Part shown: positions 1 through 7,524 of the stretch, in pieces
Position numbering within the stretch: position 1 is the stretch's first letter
Layout of the letters: each line of letters starts with the position of its first letter
DNA from: DAHUXD01 sp963805495
Lineage (GTDB): Bacteria; Acidobacteriota; Thermoanaerobaculia; UBA5066; Gp7-AA6
DNA length: 64,000 nt
Reading direction: 5' to 3'
NCBI GenBank assembly: GCA_963805495.1
Contig: CAWDUQ010000004.1
Location: forward strand, 248,001-312,000
Notes under the pieces: generated by a model
What the model saw: only the letters and a program-made list of their open reading frames with translations
Told to the model about the DNA's origin: nothing
Database searches by the model: none
Position numbers and translations under genes: made by a program

Positions 1-179
1 CCCTCGAAGCGCTCCGCAGCGAGACCGCCCGCGCCCTCGGGGCGGTCCTCGAGGCCGGAGGTTTTACTTTCGTCGCCTCTCCGATCCGCGTCGAGGGCGC
101 CGCCCGGCGCCTCGAGCCTCCGCCCGCGCTCGACGCCGACGGCGATCGCCTGCGCCGCGAGTTCGACCTGCCGGGATAG
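1..179 (+). CDS. C-terminal end of a possible family III CoA-transferase (partial)
   Basis: An open frame enters from the left edge (first full codon at base 3) and ends at TAG 177-179, giving about 58 residues. The run ending in SPIRVEGAARRLEPPPALD and a charged tail resembles the C-terminus of CaiB/BaiF CoA-transferases, which close with a hydrophobic SPIR/TPIR strand and a proline-rich stretch. Codon use fits the neighbouring genes. Only the tail is visible, so the family call is a guess by resemblance and the gene could be something else. Confidence 0.4.
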   Translation, partial: LEALRSETARALGAVLEAGGFTFVASPIRVEGAARRLEPPPALDADGDRLRREFDLPG

Positions 180-432
180 CTGTCGTTTCTCAACACGTTG
201 TTCACTCAACGTGGGGAGGTGGGACCCTGGCTGTCGGGGCGGCCCTCTTGGCCGCCCGCCGACGCGCTGACGATTCGCGTGCTGCCGCTTTGATTGGCAC
301 AGGAGAGGGCGCCCGCAAGGGGCGCCCCTACGTGCCGCTGCGCGGCCGTTTCAGGAGTCGTATCAGGAAGGGAGAGCCGGCGTAGGGAGCAACGTCTCGA
401 GAATTCACAGTCAGGTCGGCGGCGCGCCCGGA
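180..432. other. Intergenic stretch with two hairpins
   Basis: About 250 bases between a plus-strand gene end and a minus-strand gene end. It holds two palindromes: GGGCGGCC/GGCCGCCC (237-257, loop CTCTT) and GGGCGCCC/GGGCGCCC (about 307-327) ending in CCCCTAC. Both belong in style to the GTAGGGGC repeat family seen at 2564-2608 and 27859-27908. Lying between convergent gene ends they could also act as a bidirectional terminator, although no clear U tract follows. Confidence 0.5.
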
Positions 433-1284
433 TCAGTCCGGCGGCTGCGCTTCCGGGACCGGCGTGCCGCCCGTCAGCGTGCGCCAGGCAATCGCCGAGA
501 GCACGATCGCGCCCCCCGCGAGGGAGAGAGCGGTCGGACGCTCGCCGACGAACAGGAAGACCCAGATCGGGTTCGCGATCGGCTCCAGCATCCCCATGAG
601 CGACGCCTCGGTCGCCGTGACGTGCCGCAGGCCCCGGACGAAGAGCGCGTAGGCGCCTCCGATCTGGAAGACGCCGAGGAACGTCAGGATCGCGGCGGAG
701 CGCGGCGGCACCGCGAGCTCGCCCCACACGAACGGCAGGAGGGCCGCGGCGGCGAGGACGTTGCCCCAGCAGACGACGGCCTCGGCCGCGCTCCCGCGCT
801 CGCGCCGCAGGGCGAGGACGAGAGTCGCGAAGAAGAGGCTCGAGGCGAGGGCCGTGATCTCGCCCCGCAGGCCGCGGGCCTCGAAGCGGCCCACGAAGAA
901 GAGCAGCATCCCGGAAAACGCGGCCGCCACGGCGAGCGCGTCGCGGCGGCGCAGCGGCTCGCGGAGCACCAGCGGCGAGGCGAGCAGGACCCAGATGACT
1001 CCGGAGTACTGGATGAAGATCGCGTTGGCCGCCGACGTCCACTTCGTCGCGAGGACGAAAGTGGTCAGGCACGCCGCGTAGCTGACGAGGCCGATCAGGA
1101 AGGCCGGGGTCCAGCGCCAGGCGCGCGGCCGGAAGATGACGAGCAGGGCGATCGCCGCCGTGGCCGACCGGTAGAACGCGATGACGAGCGGCGGCTCGGA
1201 CAGCGACTTGATCCCGATGCCTCCGGTCGACCAGAGCAGCGCGGCCGCCGCGACCAGCAGGAGCCCCCGGCGCTGCGAGGTCAT
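433..1284 (-). CDS. EamA/DMT-family permease
   Basis: Predicted inner-membrane transporter of the drug/metabolite (EamA, RhaT-like) superfamily, 283 aa, the usual length. The protein begins MTSQRRGLLLVAAAALLWST, a typical first helix with the A-x-LLWST-G-x-GIK signature, and hydrophobic helices follow in two repeats of about 140 residues. The start ATG at 1284 overlaps the stop of the upstream sprT-like gene (ATGA), which supports this start over a longer upstream frame that would run through the other gene. Substrate unknown; EamA members export metabolites or amino acids. Likely translationally coupled to the SprT-like gene. Confidence 0.8.
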   Translation of the reverse strand: MTSQRRGLLLVAAAALLWSTGGIGIKSLSEPPLVIAFYRSATAAIALLVIFRPRAWRWTPAFLIGLVSYAACLTTFVLATKWTSAANAIFIQYSGVIWVLLASPLVLREPLRRRDALAVAAAFSGMLLFFVGRFEARGLRGEITALASSLFFATLVLALRRERGSAAEAVVCWGNVLAAAALLPFVWGELAVPPRSAAILTFLGVFQIGGAYALFVRGLRHVTATEASLMGMLEPIANPIWVFLFVGERPTALSLAGGAIVLSAIAWRTLTGGTPVPEAQPPD

Positions 1285-1772
1285 GGAGGCGCGACGCGGC
1301 GCAGGCGCGCCGGCCGACCCGCCCGGCGGCAGGCCAGGCATTCGCGCGCGCCGCGGAACGGCCGGAAGCGGCGGAAGATCCGCCGGCAGCCTTCGCACCG
1401 ATAGGCGACGCGGGCGCGCTTCTCGCGGAACTCCCGGAGCGCCGCGGTCTCGGGGGCACCGCCGTCGCGGGCTCCGAGCGTTCGCGACAGGCGCCGGAAG
1501 AGCGCGCCGTGCCCGGCCCGCGGGCCGTCGATGCGCCACACCCAGGCGTGGGCCGCCTCGTGGCGCAGCGTGTCCTCCTGCTCGGCCGGAGAGAGGTGCG
1601 CGGAGATCACGATCCTGTGGGGCGGCCCGTACACGATCTCCCCGCCCGTGAGCTTGCGACGGGAGAGGCGGACGCGGGCGGCATCGAGGCCGAACCGGGA
1701 GGCGAGGCGGTCGTAGAGGAGCTGGAGCCGCGACTCGGGGTCCGGCTCGGCGATGAGGAAGAGCAGCTCCAC
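1281..1772 (-). CDS. SprT-like zinc metallopeptidase-domain protein
   Basis: 163 aa with the SprT core HEAAH at residues 71-75 (two histidines and the glutamate), a probable third ligand His88, and a C-terminal zinc-ribbon with Cys126/Cys129 and Cys145/Cys148. This is the arrangement of the SprT/Spartan superfamily, some of which cleave DNA-protein crosslinks; the bacterial role is poorly known. Start is GTG at 1772. There is no Shine-Dalgarno, but TAATCT ends 7 nt upstream, as for other leaderless genes here. First gene of an operon with the EamA permease; divergent from the hydrolase at 1801. Confidence 0.75.
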   Translation of the reverse strand: MELLFLIAEPDPESRLQLLYDRLASRFGLDAARVRLSRRKLTGGEIVYGPPHRIVISAHLSPAEQEDTLRHEAAHAWVWRIDGPRAGHGALFRRLSRTLGARDGGAPETAALREFREKRARVAYRCEGCRRIFRRFRPFRGARECLACRRAGRPARLRRVAPP

Positions 1773-1777
1773 CGCAA

Positions 1778-1785
1778 TAAGATTA
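1778..1785. promoter_or_regulatory. Overlapping back-to-back -10 elements (TAAGATTA)
   Basis: On the plus strand TAAGAT (1778-1783) lies 17 nt before the hydrolase ATG, leaving a short leader that begins close to GGGAGG. On the minus strand TAATCT (1785-1780) lies 7 nt before the SprT-like GTG, consistent with a leaderless transcript. The two hexamers share six bases. No good -35 is visible on either side. Confidence 0.5.
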
Positions 1786-1800
1786 GCTCAGGGAGGCACC

Positions 1801-2547
1801 ATGCTCAGAAAGCTCTTCGTCATGCTCGTCGGCGGACTCGCGCTCGCAGGGTTCGCGACGGCGGGCACGATGGTCTCGTATTCGAGCGGCCCGGAAACGG
1901 TCTCGGGCTACCTCGCGGCGCCCGGGGGCGGCGGAAAGAAACCGGCGATCGTCGTGATCCACGAGTGGTGGGGGCTGAACGATTGGGCCAGGGGCAAGGC
2001 CGACGGCTTCGCGAAGCAGGGCTACGTGGCCCTGGCCATCGATCTGTATCGAGGAAAGGTCGCCACGGATTCGGACACCGCGCACCAGCTGATGCGCGGG
2101 ATGCCGGACGACCGGGCGCTGCGCGACCTGAAGGCGGCGGTGGCCTATCTGCGCGCGCGGGGGGACGTCGACTCCGCGAAAGTCGGGTCCGTCGGCTGGT
2201 GCATGGGCGGAGGGCTCTCGCTGAATCTGGCGGTGGCCGAGCCGACGCTCAGCGGCGCCGTCATCTACTACGGCCACCTGATGACCGACCCGTCGACCAT
2301 CGCGAGCCTGAAGGTGCCACTGCTCGGGAATTTCGGCGGGGAGGACCAGGGAATCCCGGCGAAGGACGTCGAAGAGTTCGCGGCCGCCGCGAAGAAGGAC
2401 GGCCACAGTGTCGACTTCAAGATCTATCCGGACGCCGGCCATGGCTTCGCGTCGTCGAGGGACCCGAAGGTGTTTCGCCCGGCCGACGCCAGGGACGCCG
2501 ACGCGCGGACCGATGCGTTTCTCGAGAGGGTCTTGAAAGGAAAGTGA
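1801..2547 (+). CDS. Secreted dienelactone hydrolase-family protein
   Basis: 248 aa alpha/beta hydrolase of the dienelactone hydrolase (DLH) family with an N-terminal signal peptide (residues 1 to about 22). Family markers: HEWWGLN around residue 54, nucleophile Cys134 in GWCMGG, Asp182 in GGEDQGIP, and His214 in DAGHGF, so the Cys-Asp-His triad is complete. ATG 1801 is preferred over an in-frame ATG at 1753 because GGGAGG lies just upstream and the signal peptide begins there. DLH enzymes hydrolyse lactones or other esters; the substrate cannot be told. Signal peptides are uncommon but known in this family and imply periplasmic action. Confidence 0.85.
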   Translation: MLRKLFVMLVGGLALAGFATAGTMVSYSSGPETVSGYLAAPGGGGKKPAIVVIHEWWGLNDWARGKADGFAKQGYVALAIDLYRGKVATDSDTAHQLMRGMPDDRALRDLKAAVAYLRARGDVDSAKVGSVGWCMGGGLSLNLAVAEPTLSGAVIYYGHLMTDPSTIASLKVPLLGNFGGEDQGIPAKDVEEFAAAAKKDGHSVDFKIYPDAGHGFASSRDPKVFRPADARDADARTDAFLERVLKGK

Positions 2548-2563
2548 CGGACGGAATGGAGCC

Positions 2564-2608
2564 GGGGCGGCCGTTGGCCGCCCCGGGCGGGGCAAGCCCC
2601 GCCCCTAC
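2564..2608. repeat. Double-palindrome GTAGGGGC repeat, copy A
   Basis: Two adjacent hairpins: GGGGCGGCC/GGCCGCCCC, then GGGCGGGG-CAAG-CCCCGCCC ending in CTAC. Read on the minus strand the element begins GTAGGGGC, and its TAG is the stop codon of the ferredoxin gene. Closely matched by copy B at 27859-27908. Confidence 0.75.
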
Positions 2609-2868
2609 TTCTTGTACCAGTCCGCGTTGGTCTGCAGGAAATGCTTCCACTTCTCGGGGATGGTTTCCTCCGTGAAGATGGCCGTCACCGGGCAGGCCGG
2701 CTCGCAGTTGCCGCACTGAATGCAGACATCGGGGTCAATGTAGAGCATTTCCGCGGCCTCGAAGCCGGCTTCGTCCTTGCGCGGGTGGATGCAGTCGACC
2801 GGACAGACGTCCACGCACGCCGTGTCCTTGGTCCCGATGCACGGCTCCGCGATGATGTACATCCCCAT
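2605..2868 (-). CDS. fdxA: Seven-iron type ferredoxin (FdxA-like)
   Basis: 87 aa electron carrier. Cysteines occur as C10-x7-C18-x3-C22-P with C26, and C49-x2-C52-x2-C55-x3-C59-P. The x7 gap after C10 is the hallmark of 7Fe (3Fe-4S plus 4Fe-4S) FdxA-type ferredoxins rather than the 2[4Fe-4S] clostridial type. The length is a little under the usual 105-110 aa. ATG 2868 follows GAGGAGG at good spacing. No partner oxidoreductase is adjacent, so it probably serves general cytosolic redox reactions. The stop codon lies in the first bases of a palindromic repeat. Confidence 0.88.
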   Translation of the reverse strand: MGMYIIAEPCIGTKDTACVDVCPVDCIHPRKDEAGFEAAEMLYIDPDVCIQCGNCEPACPVTAIFTEETIPEKWKHFLQTNADWYKK

Positions 2869-2947
2869 CTGGATTCCTCCTCGCCGCGTCCGAGCGCGGC
2901 GCGCGGAGATTCTAGCAAACCGAGCCCGAAGTCGAGCACACCGCGAT

Positions 2948-3238
2948 TCAGTTTCGCGCGACGGTGATCTGGAGCGCGAGATTGCCGCCGTTGGCGCCGG
3001 TCACGTAGCGCACCGTGACCCGGGCCCCGGGCGTCAGGACCCCGCCGATCTTCGTGTCGGCGTTCCACACGAACGTCGCCTCTCCGCCATCGGACAGCGC
3101 GACGACGACGGTTCTCGCCGTGGCCTGCAGGCGCGAGATCGTTCCGGTCGCCGTCAGCGCCTTGTCCGCTTCGGCCCGGAGAGCCGCCGTGCCCGCGAGC
3201 ACCGCGGCCAGCATGACGAAACGGATGGTTCGGCTCAT
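2948..3238 (-). CDS. Small secreted protein, DUF5666-like
   Basis: 96 aa with a signal peptide (MSRTIRFVMLAAVLAGTAAL) followed by a single beta-rich domain with TGTISRL near the start, a stretch like DGGEATFVWNADTKI, and PGARVTVRY. This is the pattern of the small DUF5666-type OB-like domain of exported proteins. ATG 3238 is chosen over an in-frame ATG at 3271 because it starts the signal peptide directly. Divergent from the gene at 3371. Function unknown. Confidence 0.55.
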   Translation of the reverse strand: MSRTIRFVMLAAVLAGTAALRAEADKALTATGTISRLQATARTVVVALSDGGEATFVWNADTKIGGVLTPGARVTVRYVTGANGGNLALQITVARN

Positions 3239-3302
3239 TCGCTTTTCTCGGGCACTGTCCGCCCGAATCAACGTTTCGGACGGGTCCGGCGATTCCCCTC
3301 AT

Positions 3303-3331
3303 TTGACACCACGGCGGGGCCTCCCTACAAT
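3303..3331 (+). promoter_or_regulatory. Consensus sigma-70 promoter
   Basis: TTGACA (3303-3308), 17-nt spacer, TACAAT (3326-3331). Transcription would start near 3338 and give a leader of about 33 nt carrying GGAGG before the ATG at 3371. This is the best classical -35/-10 pair in the window and drives the TPR-like gene. Confidence 0.8.
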
Positions 3332-3370
3332 ACGCCGTTTTTTGGAAATCGGCCTGGAGGTGTGATCGAG

Positions 3371-4042
3371 ATGAGCAAGCGCTGGGCGGAAGCGGAGTTG
3401 AGATTCCTGAGGGACAACGCGGCGAAGATGAGCGTGCAGGCGCTCGCCGACGCCCTGTCGGTCCGGATCGACGAGCTCGAGAAGAAGATGAAGGCCCTCG
3501 GGCTCCTCGGCGGCGCCGGCGACGCCCCCGCTCCGAAGAAGCCGCAGACGTTCAAGGAGCTCTCGAAGCACACGGAAAACGCCCGGAAGGACTACGACCG
3601 CGGCGTGTCGGCCCTCCAGAAGAAGAAGCTCGACGAGGCCGAGCGCCACTTCCTCGACCTGATCCAGAAGTATCCCGAGGAGCGCGAGCTCGTCGACCGC
3701 GCCCGCGTGTACCTGACGGTCTGCGAACGCCAGCGGCGCGATCCGCGGCCCGCGCTGACCGAGCCGGAGGACTTCTACTACGCGGCCGTCCTCGAAAAGA
3801 ACCGCGGCAACGTGGCGGAGGCCATCGAGCATCTCGGCCGCGCGGCCCGCAAGAACGGCGGCGGCCGCGTCGACTTCCTGCTCGCCTGCTGCTACGCGCA
3901 GCAGGGGGAGCTCGGCATCACCCTCGGCCACCTGCAGAAGGCGATCGAGGAAGACCAGCGGCACCGCGTTCTCGCCCGGCACGACCGCGACTTCGACCCG
4001 GTCCGCGAGGCGCCCGAGTTCCAGAAGCTGCTCGCCTCGTAG
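3371..4042 (+). CDS. TPR-containing cytoplasmic protein
   Basis: 223 aa. Residues 1-45 form a helical, possible DNA- or protein-binding segment (WAEAELRFLRDNAAKMSVQ, then ALADALSVRIDELEKKMKAL, similar to SANT/HTH-like N-termini). Residues from about 70 form TPR-like helix pairs (YDRGVSALQKKKLDEAERHF; DFYYAAVLEKNRGNVAEAIE; LLACCYAQQGELGITLGHL). No signal peptide. Start ATG 3371 has GGAGG upstream and a consensus promoter. Located immediately before glmU. Function unknown; TPRs suggest a scaffold role. Confidence 0.7.
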   Translation: MSKRWAEAELRFLRDNAAKMSVQALADALSVRIDELEKKMKALGLLGGAGDAPAPKKPQTFKELSKHTENARKDYDRGVSALQKKKLDEAERHFLDLIQKYPEERELVDRARVYLTVCERQRRDPRPALTEPEDFYYAAVLEKNRGNVAEAIEHLGRAARKNGGGRVDFLLACCYAQQGELGITLGHLQKAIEEDQRHRVLARHDRDFDPVREAPEFQKLLAS

Positions 4043-4067
4043 GCCCGAAAGCCGGAAGCCGTCGGCC

Positions 4068-4073
4068 TATACT
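4068..4073 (+). promoter_or_regulatory. -10 hexamer TATACT, leaderless start of glmU
   Basis: TATACT ends 6 nt before the glmU ATG at 4080, so the expected +1 falls on or next to the A of ATG. No Shine-Dalgarno and no -35 are visible. Confidence 0.6.
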
Positions 4074-4079
4074 GCGGCG

Positions 4080-5516
4080 ATGAAGCGGCGCTCCGGAGGT
4101 CGACCGGCTTCGGGGCGCCAGTCTCCGGCGGCTCCGCGCGCCGTCGTACTCGCGGCGGGCGTCGGATCGAGGATGCGCTCCTCGCTCCCCAAGGTGCTGC
4201 ATCGGGTCGCGGGCCGCACGCTCGTGGAGGCGGTCCTCGACTCGCTCGCGCACCTCTCGCCCGAACGAATCGTCGTCGTCGTGGGCGCCGACCGGGAGCG
4301 GATCGAGCACGCGCTCTCGGGCCGCGCCGTCGACTTCGTTCTGCAGGATCCGCCGCTCGGGACGGGCGATGCCGCCCGGCGGGCGTTCGAGGCGCTCCCC
4401 GCCGGGGAGGGCCCCGTCCTCGTCCTCGCGGGCGATACGCCGCTCCTGACGGGCGAGACGCTGGCGCGGCTCGTCGCGCGGCAGGCGGAGGGACGCTTCG
4501 ATCTCGTCTTCCTGACGTTCCGTCCCCCGGAGCCCGGAGACTTCGGGCGAGTCGTTCGGGACGCCCGCCGGAAGGTCCGGGGGATCGTCGAGGCCAGGAA
4601 CGCCTCGGCGCGGCAGAAGCGCATCGGCGAGGTCAACGCCGGTGTTTACTGCTTCGCGCGCGACGCGCTCGCCCGGGCGCTCGCGCGGATCCGGAAAAAC
4701 CCGGTGGCCGGGGAGTACTACCTGACCGACGCCGTCGCGATCCTCGCCGCGGGCAAAGGCCGGGTCGAGGCGATCGAGGCCGAGGACTGGCGGGAGGCCT
4801 GGGGCGTCAATACGCGCCGGGATCTTGCGGCCGCCGAGGAAATGGAGCGGCGCCGCGGCGTCGATCGGGCTCTCGACGCGGGCGCCACGGTGCTCGACCC
4901 CGCGACCGTGCGCATCGCCCCCGGGGTCCGCGTGGCGCCGGACGTGGTGCTGCATCCCTTCGTTTCGCTCGAAGGCGAGACCACGCTCGCGGAGGGCGCC
5001 GAGGTCCTGTCCTTCACGCGGCTCGTCGACACGCGCGTCGAGGCCGGGGCGGTCGTGGGACCGCACGTCGAGAGCGAGAAGGCGTCGATCGGCCCGCGGG
5101 CGCGGGTGGGGCCGTTCTCCCGCCTTCGTCCGGGCTCGGCCATCGGGGAGGAGGCCCGGATCGGCAACTTCGTCGAGACCAAGAACACGCGCGTGGGCCG
5201 GGGCGCCAAGGCGCAGCACCTCTCCTACCTCGGCGACGCGGAGATCGGCGCCGGGGCGAACATCGGCGCCGGTGTCATCACCTGCAACTACGACGGCGAG
5301 AAGAAGCACCCGACGAAGATTGGCGATGGGGCGTTCGTCGGAAGCGATGTCCAGCTCGTCGCACCCGTGACGGTCGGCGCCGGGGCCTACGTGGGGGCGG
5401 GCACCACCGTGACGGAGGACGTGCCCGATGGGGCCCTGGCTCTCTCGCGGGCGCCCCAGACCAACAAGCCCGGTTGGGCCGCCCGGCGCAAGGCGAAAAA
5501 GTCCGACCGGACATAG
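4080..5516 (+). CDS. glmU: Bifunctional GlmU: UDP-GlcNAc pyrophosphorylase / GlcN-1-P acetyltransferase
   Basis: 478 aa. It acetylates glucosamine-1-phosphate and couples the product to UTP, giving UDP-GlcNAc for peptidoglycan and lipid A. The N-terminal nucleotidyltransferase shows VLAAGVGSRMRSSLPKVLH (about 22-40), LGTGDAA and LAGDTPLL. The C-terminal left-handed beta-helix hexapeptide domain (from about 260) contains GNFVETKN, AQHLSYLGDAEIG (catalytic histidine) and NYDGEKKHPTKIG. An N-terminal extension of about 18 basic residues precedes the core. Followed about 125 nt later by glmS, so two steps of UDP-GlcNAc synthesis are neighbours. Confidence 0.97.
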   Translation: MKRRSGGRPASGRQSPAAPRAVVLAAGVGSRMRSSLPKVLHRVAGRTLVEAVLDSLAHLSPERIVVVVGADRERIEHALSGRAVDFVLQDPPLGTGDAARRAFEALPAGEGPVLVLAGDTPLLTGETLARLVARQAEGRFDLVFLTFRPPEPGDFGRVVRDARRKVRGIVEARNASARQKRIGEVNAGVYCFARDALARALARIRKNPVAGEYYLTDAVAILAAGKGRVEAIEAEDWREAWGVNTRRDLAAAEEMERRRGVDRALDAGATVLDPATVRIAPGVRVAPDVVLHPFVSLEGETTLAEGAEVLSFTRLVDTRVEAGAVVGPHVESEKASIGPRARVGPFSRLRPGSAIGEEARIGNFVETKNTRVGRGAKAQHLSYLGDAEIGAGANIGAGVITCNYDGEKKHPTKIGDGAFVGSDVQLVAPVTVGAGAYVGAGTTVTEDVPDGALALSRAPQTNKPGWAARRKAKKSDRT

Positions 5517-5568
5517 CCGACGCCGCTCGGTCGTTCCGTCCCGGCCCCGCCGCGGGCTCGCCTTCGGA

Positions 5569-5574
5569 TACAAT
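5569..5574 (+). promoter_or_regulatory. -10 hexamer TACAAT upstream of glmS
   Basis: TACAAT gives an expected start near 5581 and a leader of roughly 60 nt before glmS. No convincing -35. I see no glmS-ribozyme fold in this short leader. Confidence 0.4.
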
Positions 5575-5642
5575 GGAGCGTTCCGTGACAAGACGTCGGC
5601 CGGGGCCCGTGGCGCCGCGGCATTTCCATTCGAGGTAGCTCC

Positions 5643-7469
5643 ATGTGCGGCATCGTCGGTTACACCGGCCCCCGCGAAGCCGGACCGCTCCTGCTCGAGG
5701 GATTGAAGAGACTCGAGTACCGCGGCTACGACTCCGCCGGGATCGCCACGCTCTCCAACGGCAGCTTTACGATCCACCGCTCGCCGGGCAAGCTCGGGAA
5801 GCTCGTCGAGAAGCTCGCGGGTGCGCCGGCCGTCGGCGCGACGGGCATCGGCCACACCCGTTGGGCGACCCACGGCCGGCCGACCGAGATCAACGCCCAT
5901 CCCCAGACCGACTGCACCGGTCAGATCGTCGTCGTGCACAATGGCATCTTCGAGAACTTCGCCGAGCGTAAGGCCGTGCTCGCGAAGGCGGGACACCGGT
6001 TCAAGAGCGAAACGGACACCGAGGTCTTCGCCCACGAGGTCGAAGCCGCGTTCCAGGGCGACCTGCTCTCGGCCGTCCGCGCGGCGGTCAAGAACCTGAC
6101 CGGCGCCTACGCCGTGGTCGTCTCCTCGAGCCGCGAGCCGGGGGTCCTCGTGACCGCGCGCTCGGGCCCCCCGATCGCCCTCGGGCTCGGCGACGGTGAG
6201 AACTACATCGCCTCGGACCCGGTGGCCCTCGTGCCCTGGACCCGCGACGTCATCTTCCTCGAGGACGGGGACGTGGCGCGGGTCGACGCGAAGGGCGTCT
6301 CCGTCCACAACGTCGCGGGCGCGCGCCTCGAGCGCCCGGTCCACCGGATCCTGTGGGACGCGGTCGCCGCCGAGAAGGGCGGCTACCGGCACTACATGGC
6401 GAAGGAAATCCACGAGCAGCCCACGGCGGTCGCCGAGACGCTCGGCGGCAAGGTTTCCCTCGAAACGGGCGAGCTCTACCTCGATTCGCCGCTGCTGACG
6501 CTCGAGCGCGTGAAGGGTTTCGACCGCGTGCTGCTGCTGGCGTGCGGCACCTCGTGGCACTCCGGTCTCGTCGGCAAGTTCCTGATCGAGGGCCTCGCGC
6601 GCATTCCGGTCGAAGTCGACTACGGCAGCGAGTTCCGCTACCGTCGGCCGGTCGTGGACGAGCGGACGCTGACGATCGGGATCTCGCAGTCCGGCGAGAC
6701 GGCCGACACCGTGGCCGCGCTCTCGGAGGCGCGGCGCTCGGGCTCGCCCATCGCGGCGATCGTGAACGTGCCCGGAAGCCAGATCGCGCGGATGGCGGAC
6801 GCCGTCTTCGCGACCCACGCTGGCCCCGAGATCGGCGTCGCGTCGACCAAGGCGTTCACGACGCAGCTCGCCGTCCTGTTCCTCCTCGCCGCGAAGCTCC
6901 GGGCGGCGCGGGGGCTGGCGCCCGTGCTGTCACCCGAGGAGCGGCGCGCCCTGGCGCACCTGCCGAAGGCCATCGGCGACGCACTCGCGATCGAACCCCA
7001 GATCGAGGAGCTCGCCCGGCGCTACCAGCACGCGAAGGACTTCCTCTTTCTCGGCCGCGGCCTGCACTACCCCGTGGCTCTCGAGGGGGCGCTGAAGCTC
7101 AAGGAGGTCTCCTACATCCACGCCGAGGGCTACCCGGCCGGCGAGATGAAGCACGGCCCGATCGCGCTCGTCGACGAGAACCTGCCGGTCTTCGTCCTCG
7201 CGCCCCACGACGCCTGGCGCGAGAAGACGATTTCGAACCTTCGGGAGGTCAAGTCGCGCGACGGCATCGCGATCGTCCTCGGCACGCGGCCCGACGAGGA
7301 GCTCGCGTCGATCGCCGACCACGTGATCCTCGTGCCCGAGACCATTCCCGAGCTCCAGCCCATCGTGTCGGTCGTCCCGCTCCAGCTCTTCGCGTACCAC
7401 GTGGCCGTGCGCCGCGGGTGCGACGTCGACCAGCCCAGGAATCTCGCGAAGTCGGTGACGGTCGAGTAA
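5643..7469 (+). CDS. glmS: Glutamine:fructose-6-phosphate aminotransferase (isomerizing)
   Basis: 608 aa, the normal length. Makes glucosamine-6-phosphate from fructose-6-phosphate and glutamine, the entry step to UDP-GlcNAc. The N-terminal Ntn glutaminase begins MCGIVGYTG with catalytic Cys2 and has RLEYRGYDSAGIA and HTRWATHG. Two SIS domains follow, with CGTSWHSGL, SQSGETADT and AEGYPAGEMKHGP, and the end VDQPRNLAKSVTVE is the conserved C-terminal tail. Preceded by glmU on the same strand. Start ATG 5643 is fixed by the need for Cys2. Confidence 0.97.
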   Translation: MCGIVGYTGPREAGPLLLEGLKRLEYRGYDSAGIATLSNGSFTIHRSPGKLGKLVEKLAGAPAVGATGIGHTRWATHGRPTEINAHPQTDCTGQIVVVHNGIFENFAERKAVLAKAGHRFKSETDTEVFAHEVEAAFQGDLLSAVRAAVKNLTGAYAVVVSSSREPGVLVTARSGPPIALGLGDGENYIASDPVALVPWTRDVIFLEDGDVARVDAKGVSVHNVAGARLERPVHRILWDAVAAEKGGYRHYMAKEIHEQPTAVAETLGGKVSLETGELYLDSPLLTLERVKGFDRVLLLACGTSWHSGLVGKFLIEGLARIPVEVDYGSEFRYRRPVVDERTLTIGISQSGETADTVAALSEARRSGSPIAAIVNVPGSQIARMADAVFATHAGPEIGVASTKAFTTQLAVLFLLAAKLRAARGLAPVLSPEERRALAHLPKAIGDALAIEPQIEELARRYQHAKDFLFLGRGLHYPVALEGALKLKEVSYIHAEGYPAGEMKHGPIALVDENLPVFVLAPHDAWREKTISNLREVKSRDGIAIVLGTRPDEELASIADHVILVPETIPELQPIVSVVPLQLFAYHVAVRRGCDVDQPRNLAKSVTVE

Positions 7470-7512
7470 GTTCGCGGAACGCGGACGGGCATCGGCCGTC
7501 CGCCGTCTGTCT

Positions 7513-7518
7513 TATGAT
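7513..7518 (+). promoter_or_regulatory. -10 hexamer TATGAT, leaderless start of uvrD/pcrA
   Basis: TATGAT ends 6 nt before the GTG at 7525. No Shine-Dalgarno precedes the start, so a leaderless message beginning on GTG is likely. Confidence 0.6.
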
Positions 7519-7524
7519 CCCTCG

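Noticed and set aside
5575..5642. A glmS ribozyme or riboswitch in the glmS leader
   Set aside because: The leader is only about 60 nt and shows no conserved core; glmS ribozymes are larger.
3918..6818. A 966-codon minus-strand open frame
   Set aside because: Shadow of glmU and glmS; the sequence is Arg/Asp/Gly-rich without motifs or a ribosome site.
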